The position numbers were made by a program, and so were the translations under genes. From positions 1-20,226 of the forward strand of contig DATNPH010000064.1 in the NCBI GenBank assembly GCA_036703315.1: DNA of 20,226 nucleotides. Reading direction: 5' to 3'. This stretch comes from DATNPH01 sp036703315. Lineage in GTDB: Bacteria > Cyanobacteriota > Cyanobacteriia > Cyanobacteriales > Coleofasciculaceae. Shown here in pieces: positions 1 to 7,688 of this stretch. Under the pieces are notes generated by a model that saw only the letters and a list, made by a program, of their open reading frames with translations, ran no database searches and had not been told where the DNA came from. Each line of letters begins with the position of its first letter. The stretch's first letter is position 1.

Positions 1-2
1 AT

Positions 3-590
3 GTGCGGCTACAGGCATCAGTAGCAGAGGCAACGCAACGACGGCTTCCTACTGACCCTCTGTCATCTGAGATTAGCGATGCTCCGACAACCGGTTTGGC
101 TTTTGGCCGTGTGCAAACTGTTCGCATTCAGGCAAGGGTAGAAGGCCCGGCAAGCCAGCTAGCTGATAACCTAGAACTGACCAGCACTCCAGGTCGCAGC
201 GAAACAGAAATTGTTGCGCTCTTGGGCGGTAGCTTTGTAGATACCTTGGGTCGGGGAGATACTACACTCGGTTTGGCGAACCTTGCTGGGTCAGCGTTGC
301 TGAGTAATGTACAAAACGTTATAGGCGACGCCTTAGGATTAAGCGAGTTTCGCTTGTTCCCCACGATTATTACCAGCGATGAAAAGCGAACTTCCTCTTT
401 AGGATTAAGTGCTGAGGCAGCGGTTGATATCAGCCGTAATTTCTCGGTTTCTGTATTAAAGGAGTTGACGACCGATCAACCTTTTCAGTACGGTCTGCGC
501 TATCGGCTGAATGACCAACTTCTCCTGCGTGGTGTAACAGATTTTTCGGGGACAAGCGCTGGCGTACTGGAGTACGAAAAACGGTTCTAA
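3..590 (+). CDS. TamB-like (DUF490) translocation/assembly protein, C-terminal part
   Basis: This is the 3' end of a larger gene that enters from the left edge; the frame is open at the first base, so the apparent GTG at 3 is not a real start. The roughly 195 visible residues have the character of a TamB/DUF490 C-terminus: a segment around residues 70-110 (IVALLGGSFVDTLGRG, then GLANLAGSALLSNVQNVIG), then FRLFPTIITSD, and a final beta-rich part ending in YEKRF with a terminal aromatic residue, as in outer-membrane-associated proteins. TamB-family proteins span the periplasm and help move lipids or outer-membrane proteins with an Omp85 partner. In cyanobacteria they are very long, so most of this gene lies outside the window. 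A plus-strand terminator at 852-881 is the first good stop signal downstream. Family assignment is from recognition of the C-terminal pattern; specific function is inferred. Confidence 0.72.
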   Translation: MRLQASVAEATQRRLPTDPLSSEISDAPTTGLAFGRVQTVRIQARVEGPASQLADNLELTSTPGRSETEIVALLGGSFVDTLGRGDTTLGLANLAGSALLSNVQNVIGDALGLSEFRLFPTIITSDEKRTSSLGLSAEAAVDISRNFSVSVLKELTTDQPFQYGLRYRLNDQLLLRGVTDFSGTSAGVLEYEKRF

Positions 591-715
591 GTGATGGATA
601 GCCCTACCCCAATTATTATTGGCAGAACAAGGTTACCCGTTAAAAACGACTTCACAAACTCTTTATTTCTATTCATCGAAACTTCACAGCAAATCGCTTC
701 ATTGTGAGTGAATCT

Positions 716-753
716 AAGAAAGAAACCTCCGCCAGCTACCACACTAGCGGAGG
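716..753 (-). terminator. Rho-independent terminator of the minus-strand RNA
   Basis: On the minus strand a perfect 7-bp stem, CCTCCGC (753-747) with GCGGAGG (732-726), closes a 14-nt loop and is followed directly by TTTCTTTCTT. The arrangement fits an intrinsic terminator for the candidate small RNA. It is weaker than a pure T run because the tail is interrupted by C. Confidence 0.6.
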
Positions 754-839
754 AGAGGATTAACATGCTTAACAGTGTTTCCTGACCAACGCCATAAGTC
801 CGTGCAGGGCTTACGGTTTTCCTGGACAGGAGCATGCTA
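716..839 (-). ncRNA. Candidate Yfr2-like small RNA
   Basis: Read on the minus strand, the sequence folds into nested stems. The outer stem is TAGCATGCT (839-831) with AGCATGTTA (769-761), nine pairs with one G-U. The inner stem is CCGTAAG (816-810) with CTTATGG (798-792), seven pairs with one G-U. Both G-U pairs would be A-C mismatches if the plus strand were transcribed, which points to a minus-strand RNA. The internal loop carries CCAGGAAAA on one side (825-817) and CAGGAAACA on the other (784-776). The GGAAACA motif is the hallmark of the cyanobacterial Yfr2 RNA family. A hairpin with a T-rich tail (753-716) would end it. The exact 5' end is not determined and I see no strong promoter. An alternative is a degraded dispersed palindrome of the TAAGTCC...GGACTTA type, which the inner hairpin resembles. 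Confidence 0.5.
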
Positions 840-851
840 TACCAGCTTACT

Positions 852-881
852 CCCTCTCGTTGAAATGCGAGAGGGTTTTTT
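852..881 (+). terminator. Rho-independent terminator
   Basis: A perfect 8-bp stem, CCCTCTCG (852-859) with CGAGAGGG (868-875), has an 8-nt loop and is followed by six T (876-881). This is the classic intrinsic terminator form for plus-strand transcripts. The gene it serves is most likely the TamB-like gene ending at 590, although 260 bases away. A plus-strand short transcript cannot be excluded. Confidence 0.8.
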
Positions 882-1359
882 CTCAATTCCACAAGAAAAC
901 CTAGACTGGCAGATAGACGTGAGTGTTGTGGAGAGGCGATCGCATCTATACCAAGTAATTGTTACGCTTTGTATCATAGACACTTAGTACAAGGGACTGA
1001 ATTTATTTTCCAGATATCGCTACTACCAGCCTGAGAGTCTTTAATTTATCGTCACAAAGATGGACATCTACCAGAGCCTTATTAATCCAGCTGAATTGTT
1101 ACCTGAAAAGCCGCCGAGCTAACGGTTATACCTTCAGCTTTGGTAGCTAATTTCGAGTGTGCGATTTGCGAATGTTTAGGTAAAGGAAGTAATGTTATAT
1201 TTCGGAATTCCGCAATATTCTGAAATTCTGTGATGGGCTTGCTGCCGAAGCGCAAGAACTCAATATGGGATACTGTAGAGCAAGGACTTCCGCAGACGGC
1301 TGCTAGGCTGCGCGACTTGTGTGATGAGATTTAGCGAACCAGAGTTGCTACATCGCTGA

Positions 1360-2025
1360 TTACTGCTGTAGTCGCTCTCTAACCCAATTTCTAAATGCTT
1401 TGATTGTGGCATTTCTCCCAATAGCTTTACTCTGTTCAAGATACTGGGGAATTACCTCAATAAGGGGGAAAGCAGGAAAATTTGGGCTAATTTGGGTTTC
1501 TACATATTTTCCATATTGAAGTACATTGATTTGCAGCATGCGCCCGTTATATCTCCAAAGTTCAGGTACTTCTAAAGCTTGGTAACTGCTCAAACTAGTG
1601 GATGAGGTATTATCAATTTCAATGGCTAAATCTGGTGGTGGATCGATAGTTAAGTCTATTCTGTCTTTACCTCTAATAGCTGCTTCATTCTGAATGTAGA
1701 AACAATCATCAGGCTCTACACCACTTTCCATATCTTCTCTTTTGAAAGTAGTAGAACCCAAAGCTTCACAATCAATATCAAGTTCTTCAAGTAAAACCTT
1801 AACTAAATCGCCAATCATGGATTTAGCTCTTTCATGTCTTGGCAATGGCATTCTGATTTCTAAGGTTCCCTTGTAATAGGCAAGTCTCGCCGCATACCCT
1901 TCTCCCATCTCCTCTAAAATCGTCTCATACATGTGCCAACTAATGTTTTTGAGTTGGGCTTTGTTTCCTGGTGGTATGGTTAGCTGTTTCAGTTCAAATA
2001 GAGGTTGCTTAGCTTCAGTTTTCAT
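1360..2025 (-). CDS. Uma2-family (DUF820) PD-(D/E)XK nuclease-like protein
   Basis: The 221-residue protein has the layout of the Uma2/DUF820 family, a PD-(D/E)XK-fold family hugely expanded in cyanobacteria. The family marks are visible in order: GTLEIRMP (53-60), GVEPDDCFYI (102-111), PPPDLAIEIDNTSS (129-142) with the putative metal ligands E104, D132 and E136, then LEVPELWRYNG (151-161). Length is slightly above the usual 180-200 residues because of an N-terminal extension of about 20 residues. An AGGAAA lies 9 bases before the ATG and supports the start. The gene follows the nuclease-like gene at 2164 with a gap of 138 bases, same strand. Biological roles of the family are largely unknown; some members sit in mobile or defence contexts. 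Family call is firm, role is not. Confidence 0.9.
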   Translation of the reverse strand: MKTEAKQPLFELKQLTIPPGNKAQLKNISWHMYETILEEMGEGYAARLAYYKGTLEIRMPLPRHERAKSMIGDLVKVLLEELDIDCEALGSTTFKREDMESGVEPDDCFYIQNEAAIRGKDRIDLTIDPPPDLAIEIDNTSSTSLSSYQALEVPELWRYNGRMLQINVLQYGKYVETQISPNFPAFPLIEVIPQYLEQSKAIGRNATIKAFRNWVRERLQQ

Positions 2026-2163
2026 AGACTTGTGTTTCCTATAGAACCGTCATCTTGAAGAATGGATGAAGCGTTGGCGTTATATTACCTGTTTGTTCTT
2101 TTAAACAATGCTGATAAGTGATCAGCTCAATCATTTTTACTAGTGCGACTAGTCTAACTATCC

Positions 2164-3318
2164 TTATTCATCAATCAAACTGTAGGCTATACGATTAATA
2201 ATGGTTGGATCAGTACCCCATTCCATCATTTCTTCCCATTTCTTATCCAACTCTTCAATAATAATCCACTTACACTTTTTGTCGAGTTCAAGTGCCTTAA
2301 ATGTTGGTCGTGATAGTTGTTCTTTAACCTTTTTAACTCGCGCCTCTGGGACAACTATATAGAAACTAAAATTTAGGCTTCCGTAAAGCTCCATTAAATC
2401 CGTCATCCGTAACAAACCTGAGTAGATTGATGTAGTGCATTCGATTTCAAAAACTGCCTTAACCCTTTTGTTTTTACCAAGCCATATTACATCAATATAA
2501 GGAATGATTTTTTGCTCAGTAGGGTCAGTCCCTATTTTTGGGAAAGCACCAATACTCAGGTCACCAAGTCTCTCATTTTGCCAACTCTCTGAGCGATTAT
2601 CAGGAGCAATCCATACAAAATTACAGAGTTTACGGCCTAGCTTTGCCAACATGCCCTGTGCTTTTGTATGTGTTCTGATGGCAAGTTCCGTAGAGGTATG
2701 GCTAGTTTCTGTTTGGAGGAAACTATCGATGTCATTGAATTTCGTAGGTGTGGTGATGGCTTCGGGAGGATTGCTAGTTTCATATTGGAGGCAATTATTG
2801 CTGCCAAATTCCAAATCCTCATTGACCAATTTCGCTGCTGTGCGTTCATTGATAATTGCCTGGTCAACATCTTGTAGGCGTATCCTCTTACCAGACTTGG
2901 CGAACTCTGCAAACTTTTGCTTAATTTCATTCGAGGTACTGGATGAGCCTAAGGTAGAGAGAGCAGACAGATTAATTTTAGGATTAGCCTCTAACCCAGC
3001 AACACCACCCAAGTACTTGCTAGTGTATTTGTAGAGGCCAATGTAGTTATAGAAGTTTCCTATCGTCTTAAAGTTAAACTCTTTGAGAACCTCATTTGTA
3101 AGCCATGCCTTAAAATACGGTTTACAAGATTCACTTGAAGCGTCACGAACTTCCACAAGTTTTTCACCAATTGTGTAGGCAGCTTGTAAGACTAGCGAAT
3201 TAGACTTAGATGTTAGTTGGCTCCTTAGCAGTTTAATCTCCCTGGTTTTTTGCTGAAGGAAAGCTTGAGTTGAGGAATCGAACTCATCATAATTGAATGA
3301 TGATTGTGTTTCTGCCAT
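2164..3318 (-). CDS. DUF3102-like / PD-(D/E)XK nuclease-like protein
   Basis: The 384-residue protein appears to have two parts. Residues about 35-105 are helical and resemble DUF3102-type regions (AAYTIGEKLVEVRD, then FKAWLTNEVLKEFNFKTIGNFYNYIGLY). Residues about 210-365 look like a restriction-endonuclease fold: IIPYIDVIWL (D276), then KAVFEIECTTSIYSGLLRM with E291 and E293 as the second half of a D...E-x-E motif. That FE-x-E-x-TTSIYSGLLRM signature recurs in predicted endonuclease-like proteins. The ATG starts one base after the TAA of the chlH-type gene upstream, so the two are probably co-transcribed and perhaps translationally coupled; a weak AAGGGG lies about 14 bases before the start. 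A sampled 60-base line near its 3' end has about 37% G+C against about 50% in a line of the chelatase gene, which may hint at later acquisition. No methyltransferase partner is visible. Confidence 0.7.
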   Translation of the reverse strand: MAETQSSFNYDEFDSSTQAFLQQKTREIKLLRSQLTSKSNSLVLQAAYTIGEKLVEVRDASSESCKPYFKAWLTNEVLKEFNFKTIGNFYNYIGLYKYTSKYLGGVAGLEANPKINLSALSTLGSSSTSNEIKQKFAEFAKSGKRIRLQDVDQAIINERTAAKLVNEDLEFGSNNCLQYETSNPPEAITTPTKFNDIDSFLQTETSHTSTELAIRTHTKAQGMLAKLGRKLCNFVWIAPDNRSESWQNERLGDLSIGAFPKIGTDPTEQKIIPYIDVIWLGKNKRVKAVFEIECTTSIYSGLLRMTDLMELYGSLNFSFYIVVPEARVKKVKEQLSRPTFKALELDKKCKWIIIEELDKKWEEMMEWGTDPTIINRIAYSLIDE

Positions 3319-3319
3319 A

Positions 3320-6300
3320 TTATTTAACCGTCACCCCTTCTAGTTCCTCATCCGTCAACTCATACAATTCCCTTAACTTCTGCAACTTCTCCTCATCCGG
3401 TTGCCAGAAACCCCGACCATTTGCCTCTAACATCCTGCTGACAATATTGCGAAATGCTTCTGGATTTGCTTCTCGCAACTTGTTTGCCATCTGTGCATCT
3501 AAAGCATAGGTATCCGCCGCTTGGTCATACACCCAGGAATCGGTAAAATCAGCCGTACCGCCCCAACCAATTAATGCTGTCATCCGTTGCGAGATTTCAT
3601 AGGCACCCCCAGAACCTTGATTCGCCATCGAGTCCGCCCACTTGGGGTTAAGTAACTTCGTGCGATACTCCAGGCGCAGCAAGTCTTCTAAATTGCGGGG
3701 CGTGGTGTCTTTGGAGAAGCTTTCGACAAAACTAGCGTTTACCTTTTTGCCTCGTTGTTTTTCTGCTGCCCGTTTCAATCCACCTGTGTTGGCATAGTAT
3801 TCTTGGATGTCGGTAAGACCATACTCAACAGAGTCGATTTCCTGGACAATGCGACTGGTGGTTTGCAGTAGTTGGGTGAGGATTTCGGGACGCGCTTGCC
3901 CTTTGTCTTGTCTACCGTAACTGAAACTGTTGCGATCGCGCCAAGTATTCCCCAACTCATCTCCCGATTCCCAGTTGCCATCCACAACTCGGTCATTCAC
4001 CAGCGAACCAAAATCCCCAGCTGGATTGGAAAACAACCGGGCAGATACATTCTTCACCCCTTGGGATTGCAATGCCAACGCATGCTTTCGGATAAAATTC
4101 TGGTCTTCCGGTTCCTCTGCTTCAGCTGCCCGCCGGAACAAATCATCTAACAATTCAATAATGTTGACAAAGCTATCCCGGAAAATACCAGACAGATTTG
4201 CCAACACATCAATCCGGGGACGCCCAACGTCTGCCAAGGGTTTCAATTCATAACGCACAATTCGCCCCGTACCCTCTTTCACAGGTTCAGCACCCACCAG
4301 TTCTAGGAGAATGCCGAGGGATTCGCCCTTGGTTTTAATCGCATCAAGCCCCCATAGCATCACTGCCACCGTTTCAGGATACTCACCATGTTCCTTAAGG
4401 TGCTGGGCGATAATGTTTTGAGCAATTTCTCTCCCTCGTTCATAAGCCGCAGGGGAAGGCATCCGATAGGGGTCAAGGGCGTGAATATTCCGTCCAGTGG
4501 GCAACACACCAGGGCCATCCCGTAACAAATCGCCCCCTGGTGCTGGAGGAATATACTCTCCATTCAGTCCCCGTAACAGATTGGTCATTTCATCTGTGGT
4601 TTGTGCCAATAGATTGTGGAGGTTTACGGCTTCATCTAAAAGTTCAGCAGGAACGCGAAATCTTGTATCCATGCCGTATTTTTGCTGTAGGTGCTTGAGG
4701 TAAGCTGCCCCTACCTGGGGTCGGTCTGCACTATTGACGATTTCACTAAGCACGTCTTGGGGCAACTGCTTCTCTTCCCCTAGATAAGCCTCCAGATAAC
4801 TCGTTAATTCCTCTGCTGTCGGAGGTTCTCCCAATGTGTGCAATCCAGAGGAGAACAAACGAGTTTCCAAGACTTGTAGATATTCGTACAGCTTGACTAG
4901 ATAGTCATTAAAGGCGTGGGCACTGAACATCCGCGCATTTTCTGGAGTAAAGGCAATTCCCAGTCTATGGGCTTCTTCAAACGGACAATCTGTCTCTAAC
5001 CCGGTATCCAAAATCTTCTTGCAGATAGCCTCTTTCAGGGCGTAATTCTTTTCCGGGTCTTCTCGATACTCTGAGATTAAATCCCGCAGTGCCACCAATT
5101 CTTTATACAAACCAGCACGACCATAGGGCGGCACATTATGGGAAATCAGCACTCCATAGCCCCGACGTTTCGCCAGCATCGACTCGGAGGGATTATTCGC
5201 GGCATATATGTATAGATTGGGCAAATCTCCCAGCAAAATATCTGACCAAGAATAGCCAGTGTTACCGAGGGGAGAACCGGGTAGCCATTCCACCGTGCCA
5301 TGCATTCCGAAGTGAACTACGGCATGGGGATTAAAGTCGTTTTGTAGCCATTTGTAGAAAGCGGCGTATTGGGGATGAGGTGTCATATCCCGTTCAAACA
5401 TTAGCCGCATTGGGTCACCAGAAATACCGAGGGGTGGCTGTACTCCAATCCAGACGTTTCCTAGCTGAACACCACCAACTTGGAATTCATCACCATAGGT
5501 TTTGATGCCAGTACCCGTGAGGGATTGCCATTGCTTCTCAATGCGAGTGGTTAGGAGATAACCCAGCCATTTTTCTAGAGTTTTGACGTTGACCGAATTT
5601 GTCAGTTGTCCGTTGTCAGTTGTCCGTTGTTCTTTCCCACTGACCACTTCATCCGCTTCTTTTACCCTACGGATTAAGTCTTCCCCGTCTTCGGGTAACT
5701 CCCCGACGTTGTAGCCTTGGTCTTTGAGGGTGTGAAGGAATTTGAGGAGCGATCGCGGTACATTCAATAAAGCGGCTGTTCCTACTGCCCCGTAACCTGG
5801 GGGGAAGCCATAGAGAATAATTGCAACCCGTCTATCAGCTGGAGGTGTTTGCCGTAAAGCAATCCAACGCTTTAACCGTCCAGTCAGTCGCTTAACTCGT
5901 TCCGGAACTAGATAAATGTCTTCTCCCACCAAACCACCGAGGGGTACTGGGTCAATTGCCCCATCCAGTTCTGGCAATGCATATAACACGACACTTTGCA
6001 ATCCCCCGATACCTTGGCGTGTCCAAGAGTGAATATCCTGAATCAGTAGGGGTGCGGCAACGATATAGGGTACATTTTTGGCCGTGAGGATGCGCTTAGC
6101 AACTTCTACCTGACGCCCTGCTTCCATTGAACCAGCTGGTCCCCCCACTAAAGGAAAGCCGATGGTAGAAACAATCGCATCTACTCCCACCGCCTCAGTA
6201 GATAAGGAAGGAGTTTCAATAGTACCCAGTTGCCGCTGTTGGGTTTCGTAAGCAGAGGTCATCCAATCTCGCACTGCCACATGTCCTTCAACACCGTTGA

Positions 6301-7135
6301 TAAAGATAGGCAGTGGTATCAATCCAGCTTTCTCAAAATGACTAATCAGTTGGGGAATATAAGGCTGTTTTGTAACAACATGCTTGCGGTAGAGCAAAAT
6401 GCCAACCACCGAAAGGTGCCAAGTTTCTGGCTTCGCTTGGCGATACCATTCCAGATAGTGCCGTGGGGATTCAAAGAACCCTTGATAATCAGGGTGTAGT
6501 AATCCCATGTTTGGGGTTTCGACTGGGGGCGGAATTTCTCCTACTTTTAGCCCCAAGTATTTTTCTGCTAGTGTCCAGAACATAGACGCGACGTTGTCTG
6601 TACCACCAGCGTTCCAATACCCGTAGATAATTAACCAGTTCCGCAAGTCTTGGACTTTCTGGACAGGAATGTATTTCAGCAGCTTGGGGCCAGTTTTCAA
6701 AAAGCTGATGTAGCCAGCGAGTTTGTCTTCTTCTCGCCCGTTGCTGAATTTATCGAGGATGAATTTAACTGGCTTGGGCATCCCCTTTGGTTTGTCGCCA
6801 ATTTTGAAGGCACCGATTTGGGTGAGACTCATCAATTCCAGGGCTGACTCGAAGACTAAGCGGATGGGGATGTGTTGAATGCGATCGCGCAACCACAAAA
6901 CTTGGTCATAATCAAATATCAAACTGCCAAAGAAGACATCGGAATCTTTGAGTGCTTCTTCAACAACTTCGGGTTCAGTGGTGAGAGAGCGATTAGCTTC
7001 GCTACCGGGCAAAGCCCGATCGCTAAATACCCGAATATCCAACTCAGGACAGCGCTGTTGTGCCAGATGCGCCGCTTTGCGGTACAAGTCAGCGTTGAAC
7101 GATTCAAACCCAGCAATCAAGACGATGCGTTTCAT
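3320..7135 (-). CDS. chlH: Magnesium-chelatase subunit H, short BchH-type paralogue
   Basis: The 1271-residue protein belongs to the CobN/magnesium chelatase family. The H subunit binds protoporphyrin IX and is where Mg2+ is inserted with the ATP-driven I and D subunits, the first committed step of chlorophyll synthesis. An N-terminal ChlH-type domain (about 1-155, beginning KRIVLIAGFESFNADLYRKA) precedes the long chelatase domain with MHGTVEWLPG (about 617-626), DLPNLYIYAANNPSE and ISHNVPPYGRAGLYKELV. The C-terminus (MLEANGRGFWQ) matches the ChlH ending. At 1271 residues it is shorter than the main cyanobacterial ChlH (about 1330), and its N-terminus is nearer to BchH, so it is probably a second H paralogue. 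Residues about 502-512 are encoded by a short tandem repeat. CobN is less likely because the N- and C-termini are H-type. The gene is divergent from the TPR gene and leads a minus-strand set. Confidence 0.85.
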   Translation of the reverse strand: MKRIVLIAGFESFNADLYRKAAHLAQQRCPELDIRVFSDRALPGSEANRSLTTEPEVVEEALKDSDVFFGSLIFDYDQVLWLRDRIQHIPIRLVFESALELMSLTQIGAFKIGDKPKGMPKPVKFILDKFSNGREEDKLAGYISFLKTGPKLLKYIPVQKVQDLRNWLIIYGYWNAGGTDNVASMFWTLAEKYLGLKVGEIPPPVETPNMGLLHPDYQGFFESPRHYLEWYRQAKPETWHLSVVGILLYRKHVVTKQPYIPQLISHFEKAGLIPLPIFINGVEGHVAVRDWMTSAYETQQRQLGTIETPSLSTEAVGVDAIVSTIGFPLVGGPAGSMEAGRQVEVAKRILTAKNVPYIVAAPLLIQDIHSWTRQGIGGLQSVVLYALPELDGAIDPVPLGGLVGEDIYLVPERVKRLTGRLKRWIALRQTPPADRRVAIILYGFPPGYGAVGTAALLNVPRSLLKFLHTLKDQGYNVGELPEDGEDLIRRVKEADEVVSGKEQRTTDNGQLTNSVNVKTLEKWLGYLLTTRIEKQWQSLTGTGIKTYGDEFQVGGVQLGNVWIGVQPPLGISGDPMRLMFERDMTPHPQYAAFYKWLQNDFNPHAVVHFGMHGTVEWLPGSPLGNTGYSWSDILLGDLPNLYIYAANNPSESMLAKRRGYGVLISHNVPPYGRAGLYKELVALRDLISEYREDPEKNYALKEAICKKILDTGLETDCPFEEAHRLGIAFTPENARMFSAHAFNDYLVKLYEYLQVLETRLFSSGLHTLGEPPTAEELTSYLEAYLGEEKQLPQDVLSEIVNSADRPQVGAAYLKHLQQKYGMDTRFRVPAELLDEAVNLHNLLAQTTDEMTNLLRGLNGEYIPPAPGGDLLRDGPGVLPTGRNIHALDPYRMPSPAAYERGREIAQNIIAQHLKEHGEYPETVAVMLWGLDAIKTKGESLGILLELVGAEPVKEGTGRIVRYELKPLADVGRPRIDVLANLSGIFRDSFVNIIELLDDLFRRAAEAEEPEDQNFIRKHALALQSQGVKNVSARLFSNPAGDFGSLVNDRVVDGNWESGDELGNTWRDRNSFSYGRQDKGQARPEILTQLLQTTSRIVQEIDSVEYGLTDIQEYYANTGGLKRAAEKQRGKKVNASFVESFSKDTTPRNLEDLLRLEYRTKLLNPKWADSMANQGSGGAYEISQRMTALIGWGGTADFTDSWVYDQAADTYALDAQMANKLREANPEAFRNIVSRMLEANGRGFWQPDEEKLQKLRELYELTDEELEGVTVK
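5601..5630 (-). repeat. Heptamer-type tandem repeat inside the chelatase gene
   Basis: Two copies of the 14-base unit GTCAGTTGTCCGTT, plus two bases, are built from alternating 7-mers (GTCAGTT and GTCCGTT). They lie in frame in the chelatase gene and encode residues about 502-512, TTDNGQLTNS on the coding strand. Such GTCAGTT/ACTGACA heptamer arrays are normally intergenic in cyanobacteria. The surrounding residues (VVSGKEQR before, VKTLEKWLG after) look like an inter-domain linker. Confidence 0.85.
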
Positions 7136-7688
7136 GCCCCAAGCCCGAAAAATTTCTTCATACTTCGATCTTAAAGGGACTCTCCGGCGATCGCTTGATA
7201 GCTTACTGGCAAAAGCGACAGCCTTCCTTGGCGCATACGTCCTCGAAGATGAGAGATAGGGGTAAATGAGCTATCAATCCAACCAACAGCTATGCGCTCT
7301 CAAAACTGCCAGCTCAAGCTTGTTACTCTCTCGGCACTACTGATTATTTCCTTTCCTCTAGAGGGTGCCATCATAAATCCCCCTCAACATCGCCGCATGT
7401 GCAGCCACCGATACGGTAACTACTGAAACATCTATAGCGTTAATCCTGTCTAGAAATACGTTGACGCTCCAGCTAGCAGAGTCTCTGGCTCAAGCTTTGA
7501 GTTTAAGCGATCGCGTGCAGGTACTCTACAGCTAGTGGAGCGGAATGTGGGCATAATTTTTTGACTCCAGTGCGAAAAGTTGGGTTGACAGGTGCAGTAA
7601 CAAGTAACAAACACGCATACCCAACGAGGCAAGCAGTCACTTATTTCTTGACCAACCGCCTCTCTCTTTCACAAACCTTCTACTTCAG
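7136..7688. other. Divergent intergenic region, 553 bp
   Basis: The region separates the chelatase gene (minus) from the TPR gene (plus) and should contain both promoters. GCGATCGC octamers occur near 7188 and 7508. A consensus -35-like TTGACA lies at 7585-7590 on the plus strand, but no good -10 hexamer follows at the proper distance, so I do not call a promoter. I find no RNA gene or convincing hairpin terminator. Confidence 0.5.

Larger units (their letters stand above)
591..1359. other. Gene-free region, 769 bp
   Basis: No convincing protein gene lies here. The left half (about 716-881) holds a candidate minus-strand structured RNA and a plus-strand terminator, described separately. The right half (about 900-1359) has one GCGATCGC octamer at 936-943 and no clear repeat or hairpin that I could find. 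The short open frames at 587-892 (minus) and 775-987 (plus) run across the hairpins and show no protein-like composition. Confidence 0.6.

Noticed and set aside
587..892. Minus-strand open frame of 101 codons
   Set aside because: It runs through both hairpins and the terminator, has no recognisable domain or ribosome site, and the structured-RNA explanation fits better.
2504..3034. Plus-strand open frame of 176 codons
   Set aside because: It is antisense to the nuclease-like gene, whose protein shows clear motifs; the plus frame has shadow-like composition.
3320..7135. Cobaltochelatase CobN for the large chelatase gene
   Set aside because: The N-terminal domain and the C-terminal MLEANGRGFW end are of H-subunit type, and no cobalamin genes or B12 riboswitch were seen nearby.
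7585..7590. Consensus -35 hexamer TTGACA before the TPR gene
   Set aside because: No acceptable -10 hexamer follows at 16-18 bases, so a promoter call is not supported.
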